From Serinus canaria (lineage: Eukaryota; Chordata; Aves; Passeriformes; Fringillidae): a stretch of DNA of 64,000 nucleotides. Shown here one piece after another: positions 1 through 9,933 of the stretch. A model generated the notes under the pieces. The model was not told where the DNA came from and ran no database searches. It saw only the letters and a list, made by a program, of their open reading frames with translations. The position numbers and the translations under genes are program-made. The stretch lies in assembly GCF_022539315.1 (NCBI RefSeq), contig NC_066338.1, positions 3,100,001-3,164,000 of the forward strand, in the 5' to 3' direction. Numbering within the stretch: the first letter of the stretch is position 1; the number at the start of each line of letters is the position of its first letter.

Positions 1-2040
1 TTCTTTAAGATTGTTCTTTTTTTCTTTTTTTTTTCTGTAGTATAGGAATATAGAATGTGTTATAATACACAGACTCCCGGGAGCTTTCTTTTGCTTCCCA
101 GGGTCTGCAGGGCATAGGGGAAGAGGGGGAAAAGGGTGCTTGGGCTCAGCAAGCTATCCTGGCCTGCTCTGTTACACGGAAAATGGCCAGAAGCCCCTTG
201 GCCTTTGGGGGTTCTGCTGAAGCCTTTGTGCTGCCAACAGAGCGGGTGGGCAGGGGCTGGAGCTGCAGAGATCCCTGTGAGAGAGGTGCCTGGAGATGGC
301 CACAAGCCCTGTCCCAGGCAGGAAGCGCCACCTGTGTCCTCCTGCCCATGTGCTGCTGGCTGGATTGCTGAGGGCTCCGAGGTGCCTCTGGATGGGGCTC
401 CTCTGGAGCTGCTGTGGGGCTGCGGCACTGCTGCTGGGCAGGTTGGCCTGGCTGGGGGAGACCCTGAGGGGATGGGGCCATGAAGGGATGAGAGGCTGGA
501 GAAGCCCAGACAGGACACGGCAGTGGAAAGGCATGAGGGGGATGTGTGAGGGAGTGGGTGGCTGTAACGTTGCCTGGAAGGGGAGTGGGTTGAACACAAA
601 GACACCAACTCACCCCAATGTTCATGTGGCAAACAGAGAGCATTTATTCTCAAGCCTTTCCTTCTAAAGGGCCTTGGAAAAATCCAGTCTGGATAATTTC
701 ATTGCTCTGATCTCTATGCCTTGTCAGGTTCTGGCCAGTGAAATGCTGCAGCCTTGGCAGAGATGTGACTGGGCAAGGCCCCTCTCAGCTCAAACCAGGG
801 GCTGGTGCATTCACACAGCACTAGCCAGCCTGCACTGTGACACAGGGCAAGAGAGTGCAAGGCACAGCTCCGGGTGCTCCCCAGGAACCTCAGCTCTGGG
901 AGCACTGTCTGCCCCAAGCTCCAGGGGCTGCACTGGGAGCCCGGCTGGGCTCTGCCCTGGGGCCATCCTGCATCCCTGGGAGCAGGGAGCATTCCCCTGC
1001 CACAAAGAGTCAAGCCAGGGCTGCAGGGCAGCTGCTCCAGCCCGGACTGCACTGTTGTGTGCTGTGCTCTGGGGCTGGGGCTCCCTGCACAGGGCACTGG
1101 ATGGTGTGCCAGAGTGTTGTCTTAGATAACACAAATTCTAGCGTCATCATAGCGCAAGGATTTCATATTGTCAGAGCTTCATACCTTCTTGATGTTCCTC
1201 ACAGGCAGTTCCTCTACACACTGACTGTTCCAGGTCCTTGCAGTAGTAATCTGACTCCTCTCACTCCTGTTTCCTTACCCTCATATATCACTAGTTCTTG
1301 TTGGTTGCAGGTGTGGCCTGTCAAGATCAGGCCTGCCTCCAATCTTCAGCAACTGGTCCAGCTGCAACTCACTGGGGGACAAGATCACCAGAGGAGACAG
1401 AGGAGCTTCAGCTTGGGCCTAATTGAGGTGGGTGGTTGGGCTGGGAAGGGTGAAGGGGCTCAAGGGTATGCAGAGAGCTCATCCTGCTGGAAGGACAAGG
1501 GAAAGGGAGTGGGAGCTCAGCAGTGAGCAGAGCTGAGGGCTGGAGAGTGGCTCTCAATGACACTAAAATCCCATGGGACCTCTGAGACATTGCTGCTCCT
1601 CAGCCAGTGACAGGGTGAGTCCCTAAGCCTGGGGCTCAGCCTTCCTCGTGGTGAGGGGCATCAAGGAAGGCAACAGTGTGATACAGACTGCAATGGGCTG
1701 GGAACTCACTGAGGGAAAAGAGGGAGCAGTAGTAAAAGGCAGGTGAGAGAACTGTTCAGAGAACGGCTGAGATATAGTTTGAGCAAGCTGAGAAATGTCA
1801 TTGGGGGCATCCCAGATTGATTTGATTTCAGAAGTTATTGAACAAATTTATTTTTTGGGGGGTGTCATGTTTTCCCTTGGAGGTGTACACTCTGCAAACT
1901 TGAGCTGTGCTGCCAAAATGCTCAAGCAAGTCTGTGCTGCAGGTCACACCATTTCTTCTTTGGCTGATTCCAGCACGGTGCTGAGCTCCAGCAGAGCCCT
2001 GGCAGAGCCCAGAGCAGCCTCAGCACCCGCAGAGCCCGGC
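1..2040. other. Unassigned GC-rich intergenic sequence
   Basis: I recognise no gene here. The stretch is GC-rich over roughly 60-1100 and 1380-1560, with a more AT-rich part at 1110-1330. Open frames of 100-230 codons overlap one another on both strands, which is what GC-rich non-coding DNA gives, and none shows a domain motif. From about 2045 the sequence becomes similar to the last intron of the PIM-like kinase downstream. Confidence 0.5.
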
Positions 2041-2044
2041 TGCA

Positions 2045-3165
2045 AGGAGAGAAAGCAGAAACTGCCCGTCAGCTGAAGGCTCCTGTGCCCTTGTCCCAGG
2101 TGCCCACGTGCCCAGGCCATGCTGGCCGTGCTCAGAGCGGTGCCCAGAGCTGCCCAGCACTGCTGCATTTGGCAGCAGAGCAGGAGGGCTGGACATGTGC
2201 CCAGCCTGCAGCCAGCCAGGGCACATCCACCTCCTCAGCAGCTGCCCAGAGCAGGATGCTCCTGTGCTCGCTGCCATCTCCAAGAAGCTCTGATCCCACC
2301 ATGCCCGGCAGACAGGGACTCACCTCACACCAACCCCTGCTGGAAGAAAAGCTGGTCCCAAACGATGTCCTCAGACTTCTCCAAGGGCATGGCCCATCCA
2401 CACTGCAGCTGGTCCCAAGCACTTCCTGATCCAGACTGGACCCAACCTATAAGGCTTCATCTAGAAAAACAAACAACAAATTATTGAAAAAAGATTACAG
2501 ACAAAAAGGGGAAACAAGAAAAAAGGTAAAAAATCTTATCTCTGCCAGGGCCATGAGGAAGGCCCAACCCCTGCATGGAAGGAAAAACCCACACACAGGT
2601 GAGGGAAGCCCAGGCTTTCTCCCTTCCCCCCTGCACTGCCCCCCACAATAACACTGATCCCAAAGCAGACAGGGGCAGTGGAGCAGCCCAAGCCCTTCCT
2701 TGCCTGCACAGCAAAGCAGCCCCAGCTCCAGCAGCTTCTGGAGTCCCACCTCTGCTCCCACCATGGGGGTTTGTTTGTGTTGGGCTGGCTGCCCCAGCCC
2801 CAGCCCAGAGCACGGTGGGTGCTGGGGGCTGTTGGCAGGGCCAGGAGCCCACTCCCATTTCGTACCCAGCCTAGCCCATCCCCCCAGCCCTGCCAAAACC
2901 AGCTGGGCAGCCGACTGAAGGATCAGCTGCATCTGCCCCAGCAAAGGGGGAACCTTTGGTTCCCGGCCAGGCTGTGCAATGCCCAAATATGGGAGCATCC
3001 CCCTGCGTGTGGACTCATCTGCAAATTCGCTGTGGAGCCTGTGCCCGGATAAGCTGAGAAGGTGCCCGGATCAAAATCCATCATCTTCAGCTGGCCCGTG
3101 GCCAGGTCCAGGAAGAGGTTGCCATCCTTGATATCATCCTTTCTGTCTCCAGCAGCAGCAGTCCC
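2045..3165 (-). pseudogene. Old PIM-1-like kinase relic (parts of exons 4 and 5)
   Basis: This is a decayed copy of the PIM-like locus at 3249-5969. On the minus strand, 3140 to about 3019 reads DIKDGNLFLDLATGQLKMMDFDPGTF, matching the catalytic-loop to DFG stretch of PIM kinases (DIKPEN..DFG in the neighbouring copy). The DFG motif has become DFD. The donor that should follow exon 4 reads ATGAG instead of GTGAG (near 3018). An exon-5 relic at about 2324-2395 reads KSEDIVWDQLFFQQGLV and then stops at a good GTGAGT donor. The DNA at 2090-2270 and 2610-2880 resembles introns 5 and 4 of the neighbour. No glycine-rich loop exon, VAIK exon or last exon is visible. I infer an older duplicate of the same locus that has been dead longer. 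Confidence 0.75.
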
Positions 3166-3248
3166 ACCTGGTACAGCTTCTCCAGGGGCTCCTTCTCCTT
3201 CCCTGGTGTGAGACCAGGCTCTCAGGGTTCAGCCCAGGGCCCCAGCTG

Positions 3249-5969
3249 TCAGGGAACCAGGACAAGCAAAACCAGCTCAGATGGTGGCCACCAGTGCTGG
3301 GCAGAGCAGCTCAGCTCCAGCACAAGGGCTGTGTGTTCCCATCTGATGAGCCCTGGGCAGTGAAGAGGCAGGACAAAAAAGTCTGGCTTCCTTTGCTTCT
3401 GATGGCCAAGGCATGTGTGGAGCTGTAACTTAGCAGGACCCTGCATCACAGTGTGCCTGTGATGAATATCCTGCATCCAAGGATGACAGAGCAGCTCTTC
3501 TAATGAGGGCCTTTCAGAGTCCAGCATGGATAAACATTGCCTGATCAGATCTTGGCACTCTGGGCAGAGAAACCACAAACCGCCGGTCAGTTGGAGAAGG
3601 CTCCTGTTGGCTTTGCCTCACTATTCCCGTGCCCAGGCCATGCTGGATGTGCTCAGAGCTGGGCCTAAGCTTTCCCATCCATTCCCTGTTTTAGAGGAGA
3701 GCAGGACAGCAGGACATGTGCCCCCTCCTCAGCAGCTTCCAGAGCAGGATGCTCACGAGCCCGCTGCTGTCTCCCAGCACTGGGATTCCCCCCGTGCCCA
3801 GAGATGAGGAGCCACCTTGAGAGAGCCCTTGTGGAAGCGAGAGCTGATGGTCCCAGCTGATGTTCTGGCCCCTCCTGAAAGGGTGCTTCCCACAGACCAT
3901 CTGGTGCAGCAGGACACCCAGGGACCAGATGGTAGCTGGCCTGCCATAGTACCAGCCAAAGTGGGTCCATTCCGGGGGCTTTATGACCGTGTTCCTATGG
4001 AATACAGATGGAGTTCATCAGGGGGATGCTGCTGCTCCCAGAGCCTGGCCCCAGCATCCCTGGTGCAGGGTCTGCTCCAGTGGCACACAGGGTATGATCC
4101 ACTGCCCTCTCACCAGCACCTGGGACCTGTGTGTAGACTTGGGGTTGGAAAAGAAGCCACTGGGGTTTGAAGAGGGCATTGGAAGCCCTGGCAAGGCCCA
4201 AGCATGAAAACGAAAATACCACTAAGTGCTGGGAAAAAAACATGCCTTCATCCTGCCTGCCTGCATTTCCCCAGAAAACATTATGAACCCAAGACAAACC
4301 AGGGGAGTGGAGCAGTCCAAGCCCTTTCTCACCTGCACACCAAACTGTCTGGGGCACAGGTTCTGGCCCCCCCTCTGTGTTACTGCCACCCACCCACGGG
4401 TGTTTTTATCAGGCTGGCTGCCCCAGCCCCAGCCTCAGTCATGGGCAGAGTGGCTGGCAAAGGCTGCCAGCAGGGCTGGAAGCTGGCTCCCCACCCAGCC
4501 CTGAGCAAAAGCAAATCGGCTGAAATCTCAGTGCCATGAAGGGCAGCAAAATGGAGAATCCCCCCTGCCACACCCAGCTTGGGTTGTGAGATGTTGGGCC
4601 ATGAGATGCTGGGACCAGGATCATCTCCTGTGTGGGCTCACCTGCATAGTGAGTGTAGGCTGTGTCCTGCAGGTAGGTGCCACAGCCAAAATCAATCAAT
4701 TTGGCCTGCCCGGTGGCCAGGTCAACCAGGATGTTCTCTGGTTTGATGTCCCTGTGCAGGACCCCACAGCTGGTGCAGTGCTGCACGGCCTCCAGCACCT
4801 GGCGGAACAGCTCCCGCGCCACCTCCTCGGGCAGGAACCGCCGTGCCCGAATGAAATGCTGCAGGTCCTGACACTGCTCCGGGCGCTCCAGCACCATCAG
4901 GACGTCGTTGGGGAGCTCAAGCCACTCCAGCAGCTGGACCACACCAGGGAAGCCAGTGGACACCTTGGCCAGCAGCACGATCTCCAGGGGTGTGCTGGTG
5001 CCGTCGGGCTGCAGGAGGAGCACGATGCCGTCAGTGGGGCTGATGCCGTGCCGGGGCTCGGGAAGCCCTCAGCCAGCCCGGGATGCTCTGTGCCCTGCGC
5101 TGGCCCCACGCCCGCTCTCCCTCGAGGCGTCCTGGCCGCTTCCACCCTGCCGGGCCTCGGCTCATCCCTGCCCGGCACGGCAAGGCTGCTCCCGCTGGCC
5201 CCGCTCACTCACCAGCTCGCCCCAGTGCCGGACGCGCTTCCGGGGCACCCTTTTGATGGCCACCTGCAAGCCAAGGGCAGCAGCGGGCTCAGCTCGCCGC
5301 CCGCCCTGCCCAGCCCCATCCTCCACCTTCCTCCCTCCTCCTCCTCCCCCTCTTCCTCCTGCACCCGTCGCCGGCCCCGCCGCTCACCGTGGCTCCGTCC
5401 GAGAGCCGCGTGGCCGCGAAGACGCTGCCGAAGCCGCCGCGCCCCAGCAGCGAGCCCAGCCGGTACTGCTCCTTCAGGCCCTGCTGCGCCTTCCCTGCCG
5501 GCGGGACGCGGCTGTCAGCGCTCGGCCCGGGGCCGGCAACGGCCCCCGAGTGTCCCTCAAGCGCCCCGGGCCGGCCATCCCCAGGTGTTCGCTCCCTGCA
5601 ACGGGACAGCGGCGGCTCGGGGCCGGCGGCCGCGCTGCCGAGCGGCGGAGCTCGGGCCGGGCAAGCGGCAGCGGAGGCAGCGGGAGCGGCCGCGCCACCT
5701 GTGTCCTCCGCGGACCCCGGTAGGAGCCGGGGTCGGGGCCGGGGCCGGGGCCGGTGTCGGATCCGGTGTCGGGGCCGGGGCCGGGCTCGGGCCAGGCGGA
5801 GCCAAAGGGAGGCGATGCCGCCCCGGCCCCAGGCACTGATGCCCGCCCAGCAGCGCCACCGCCAGTACGACCAGAGCCGGCCGGAGGCGAGACCGCGGCG
5901 GGACGCCCGGGGCCGGAGACGGGGCAGCCCCGCCCGGGGCCAGGCCGGGGGCAGGGCCCGACCGGGCAT
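3249..5969 (-). pseudogene. PIM-1-like serine/threonine kinase, copy 1 (broken)
   Basis: PIM kinases are cytoplasmic and nuclear survival serine/threonine kinases. The exons read on the minus strand. Exon 1/2 is 5969-5388, a GC-rich Pro/Arg N-terminal part followed by the glycine-rich loop LLGRGGFGSVFAA, ending at a GTGAGC donor. It may be two exons, with an acceptor near 5498. Exon 3 is 5263-5213, exactly 51 bp, VAIKRVPRKRVRHWGEL with the ATP-site lysine. Exon 4 is 5008-4642, 367 bp, with catalytic loop HRDIKPEN and DFG. Exon 5 is 3994-3816. Exon 6 is 3559-3249, [19 protein letters not shown] and on to a stop. All junctions have AG/GT signals. Two lesions lie at the start of exon 5: an in-frame TAA where PIM kinases have the tyrosine of GTRVYSPPEW, and a lost base in the following C run (five Gs on the plus strand at 3974-3978; copy 2 has six). 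The C-lobe after the activation segment would be missing. The start codon is uncertain. Confidence 0.85.
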
Positions 5970-7251
5970 GGAGGGAGAGAGCCTGGGAGAGAAGGGGACC
6001 CCGGGGAAGGGAGACCGGCAGAGGGTGCGGGACTGTGGGAGAGGGAGAGGACGAGCGAGAGGGACTTGTCAAAGTCGCTGCTTTCGCTGCTGCTTTTGCT
6101 TCTGCTGGCACTGCAACTGAAGTGCCGGGGCCGTTTGTCTCTGTGTCCGTTTGTCCGTTGCCCACTCTCCCGCGTGCCGAGCTCCGCACTCCCCGGGGCA
6201 GCCCCTGAGCCTGTCCAAACAGAGGAACTTTGCCGTGTTCAGCCAAGACCCAGAGTCTGGACTCCTGCACAGTGGCACAGGAATCCCCTCGGTCCCTGCT
6301 GTGCATTGTCCCTGCTGAGGGTCAAACCCTGTCGGAGCGCATTCCCTGAATACTGACTTTGTACCTGACCCAGGCACTGCACTCACCTCTCCAGCATTGC
6401 TTTCCAAAGAAAACCAGGTGAAGGAAAACTGTATGTAGCTCATGGTATTTGACAGTGTCTAAAACTTGCCAAGTCATGGATCTTCGAGGTGAGATCCGTT
6501 TGAAATTAATGGGAAGGAGAAGTAGTGCAGAACGGAAAAGGGGAGCATAAAAATAAATAGAGTAAAACATCTCAGATGGTTTCTTTCTGTTTTCATTTCA
6601 TTTCTTAAAAGCTCTTTCAGTTTTCCCATTATCTTCTCCTCAGTCCTCTTTGCTCTTTCCAAGAATCTTTCCTGGAGAATGAGGTGCAGCTTCTGTCACA
6701 AGATGTGCCACCAACTGCAGCTCCTCTTGGCTTTCCACACCATGCCAGCAGCACAACTCTTGCAGCAAAGCAGGACAAATATTTGAAGAACTTGACAGCT
6801 TCTTCTTTCTTCTCCTTGTGGGCTGGGCAGTTGTGCCACTGGTAAGGTTTTCATTGTTACTGTTCTACCCTAAGAAAACATGATGGGCTACCAAGAATTG
6901 TTAGGGAATGCAAGCCTGACTGAATGCAGAGAAAGAATCTCCAGAGCCTGCAGCCAGAAATGGAGAGCTGTGGGATAATCATTCCAACATGGCTGTGGAC
7001 ATACTGAAAGTGATCTAGAAGATGAAAATGGGCTGACAGAGGGAGTTTGTTTCAGTGTTCAGTTCAGATGCTTCTACATCTCAAGCATTGATATAAATCA
7101 AGAGTACAGTCAGTTCATGAAAGGCAGCAGAACAAGCTGGACCTCTCAGGAGGTGACTGAAAGAATCTGAAAAGGAGAAATGCAGGGAATGACTTGACGA
7201 ACTTTGTCTCTAAGAAGGGTATTTTTTCCTAATAATTTCTGATCGATTCCC
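5970..7251. other. 5' flank of PIM-like copy 1
   Basis: No gene is recognised. The first ~150 bases continue the CpG-rich 5' region of the kinase, with GGGCCGG-type repeats, consistent with a CpG-island promoter. From about 6360 the sequence becomes AT-richer and ordinary, up to the LTR at 7252. The same sequence lies at 12363-13640 in the second unit. Confidence 0.5.
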
Positions 7252-8395
7252 TGTCGTGGTTTGAAAGGAAGTGGTTTTTTTTTTGGAGACAGTGGTTAGC
7301 CCAGTGGGGGCTCAGGTGTGAATATTGGCACCTGTTTGGACCAATGAGGAGATGGTTCCGCCTCTGAGAACACAGGGTATAAAGGTATAACTCCAGGAAG
7401 TGACGCTCTCTTGCTTGTCGGTCAGCAAAGGGATCAGGTCAGTTCTCTCTCCCCCTCCGGCTGTAGGCCGGGTGGGGGAGGGGAAAAGGCCACGAGGCGG
7501 CGTGAGCTAGGCCGCAGGCCTTGGATCTTGGAAGAGAGAGAGAGAGAGAGACCGGGGGGAGGAAGTGAAAGGATGGAGGGGTGGAAGTAGTGAAAGCACC
7601 GAGCAAATCCCCCCCCCCCCCCCCTCACCCCGCTTCCTAGAGAGAGAAGAGAGAAAGAGAAAGATAAGACCCGCCGGGCAGCTCCTGGAAGTCGGCCAAG
7701 AGTGTGAAGAGAGTCCGGCACCTAGAGATGATTTTAACTTTTTTCCTTCACGATGGAAACCTTCCAGACGTTGATCCTCCCGGAGGACAGAGATAAGAAC
7801 AAGAAGAAATGGACAAGTGAAATGAGAGGTTTGTGTGAGTAGGGAGTAGTGGAGTTAATGAGAAGAATTTACTTGGGAAGAGATAAACGGAGGAGCAGTT
7901 TTTTTTCGGCTGTGGACGGACTAACTTTCTATTGTAACACAGAGACTGCGGTTTTGGGGGGAAAGCAATGGCTCAGACCCAAGAAAGGCAGTGAAGAGTA
8001 GTGGTAGGCAGAATCAGAAATGAGAAGATTTCTGTCGTGAAGCCCTTGCCCCGGGGAAATGGGGGGGGTTTGTTATCCCAAAAATGGAGAGACTGTCGTT
8101 TTGTGGAACTGACCAAGTATCCTTAAAAGAGAAACCCCAAAGCAATCTTCTGGTCCATTTCCATGGTGAGAGCATGGATATGGAAAGGGGTTAGTCAAGA
8201 AATGGCACAAGGAGAAGACTCCTTCCTCTTTAATAGAATGTATTGATTGTTAGAAGAAGGATAATGGACTGAGAATTAACACCTGAGAGATGGGGACTGA
8301 AGGAAGATTGGAGTTTGTATTGTATGTTGTAATGTGGGTTGAGAGGAGGAGGAGAAATGTGTTTGAAAGATTTCCATTCTGTTCTTTGTGTGTGT

Positions 8396-8429
<34 letters not shown>

Positions 8430-8495
8430 ATAAAGTTTTTTTCCTTTTATTCCTAAATTGGTGTTTGCTTGCTCTGTTTCTGGTCACATCTCACA
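7252..8495 (+). mobile_element. Solo ERV LTR in duplication unit 1
   Basis: It begins TGTCGTGGTTTGAAAGG and ends near CACATCTCACA, so it has TG..CA ends. It carries a TATA-like TATAAAGG at about 7379, a poly-C run at 7609-7624, a (TG)n tract at 8390-8426 and a polyadenylation signal AATAAA at 8429-8434 just before the 3' end. The order TATA then AATAAA sets the plus orientation. No internal retroviral sequence adjoins it. I could not see a convincing target-site duplication. Confidence 0.7.
8390..8426. repeat. (TG)n microsatellite
   Basis: Nearly pure TG dinucleotides lie inside the LTR immediately before its AATAAA. The copy at 14781-14816 has the same position and a slightly different length and purity. 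Confidence 0.95.
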
Positions 8496-9933
8496 GTAGG
8501 CACTACGTGGATGTGTTTTCATGGAGGCACTGGCAATGTGCCCAGTCCAAAACCAAGACATTCCCTCTGCTTTTGTGCTTCCTAACAAGTCCATTTTCAT
8601 CCCAGATTGCCCATGAAATGGGAACCCTGAGCTTGTGGAAGTGCCTGAAAGATGCCCTGTTCCTCTGCAGGGACCCTGAGGCTGAAGCAGGAGCCTGAGC
8701 CCTCTCTGGGGAAGCCTCCTCCGAGCTGGAATTTGTGCTGTGCTGGGAGAGGAGGAGGAGGGGGAGAGCGCTGGCGCTGTGTGGCAGGAGCAGGAGGTTT
8801 GGGCCGCAGGACATTCCGTCTGCGCCGCTGCCCCGCAATGGGCGGCCGTGCCCGGGGCTCTGGGCCTGGCCCTGCGTGCGCTGAGCTCCCGACACTGCAG
8901 GAGCTCCCCGGGCTGGGCTCAGCTTCCCGCTGGGACTGGGCAGCAGGCTGGGCTCCAGCTGGGATCAGCAGCAGCTGGAAATACCTCTGCGCATCTCCAC
9001 TTGCTGCTGCTGCTGCTCAGAAGAAAAAATGAAGCGAGTCAAGAAGTTCTGGTTTCTCTTTCTCCTGGTGGATTTTTTCATTTGATTTGACACTTGAGAG
9101 GCAACTTCTGTGATTTTATTTTGGCAGCAGCAGCAACAGGGCTGTGTTTGAGCACTGTGAATGTGGCCTGTGTGGCTTTAATTCTCCTTGAATTAGTGCT
9201 CAGGGACGTTAGGGGATTTCAAGATCTGCTAATCATGATGCCTGTGACCAAAAGCCTGAGTTCACCTATTGCTGGCCGGGGGTCTATGTACAAGATCACA
9301 AGCAGGACGGGACTGCTGAGGAACGTGTCTTGAGGTGTTTATTTTCCAGCATCAGTCTCATTACATTGTTATGACAATGGGAAGATGCCAGCAGTTTGCG
9401 TCCTCGGCAGCAGACAAAGAACTCACTTACTTTAAAAGTTTTGTGACCAATCACACAAAGCAAAAGCATATTGACAGTAGTTCTATCCTACCATTATAAG
9501 CACACATACCTTCGGTCAAAAAAATGCCTAAGTATTTTTATTACAATACCTGCTTGTAATGCTCAGAGCTCATTTATTAAGCTCAGTACTTCCTAATAAT
9601 CTCACTAGATATATTTTTTCTGCAGCTTAGGGAGTTTTTCTAGCCAAGTGTTAATACACGAACCATAGTTCTGTTTGTCCCTACTTCTTATTTAACTTTT
9701 CTGCTGACCTATCTCATGGTTACCGCTTAGCTCTAATCACAGTTCTGCTGTTACTGAGGCCTGCCTTTTGCAGCTTTCCCAAACCCCTCTGATTTTAGGA
9801 TTCCCACATTCATCATCATGAAAGCACTCTGGGTAACACTGATCGAAAAGGCAATTGCAGTTTTACAGATAATTTCAAGTGGAAAGCAGAAGAGGGTAAG
9901 AGGAGCCATGATCTCCAATTGCCAAGGCAAAGG
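8496..9933. other. Non-coding remainder of duplication unit 1
   Basis: A GC-rich part at 8690-9000 contains open frames in several phases but no recognisable domain. It is followed by AT-rich DNA at 9060-9900. The same sequence follows the LTR in unit 2 (14885-16327). I see no gene. Confidence 0.5.

Larger units (their letters stand above)
3535..9933. repeat. Tandem segmental duplication, unit 1 (~6.4 kb)
   Basis: This unit is repeated directly at 9934-16327. Both begin at GCATTGCCTGATCAGATCTTGG or a near match and are collinear to GATCTCCAATT.CCAAGGCAAAGGC at the end. Each holds a PIM-like kinase and an LTR at the same internal place, so the LTR was present before the duplication. By eye the two differ by scattered substitutions and small indels. 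Examples are TG-repeat length, a 12-base GAGGCTGAAGCA-type difference near 8680, and a poly-C length difference. The left breakpoint falls inside the last kinase exon of copy 1. Confidence 0.9.

Noticed and set aside
837..1526. 229-codon plus-strand frame
   Set aside because: GC-rich, overlaps equally long minus-strand frames, and has no domain, splice or homology signal that I can see.
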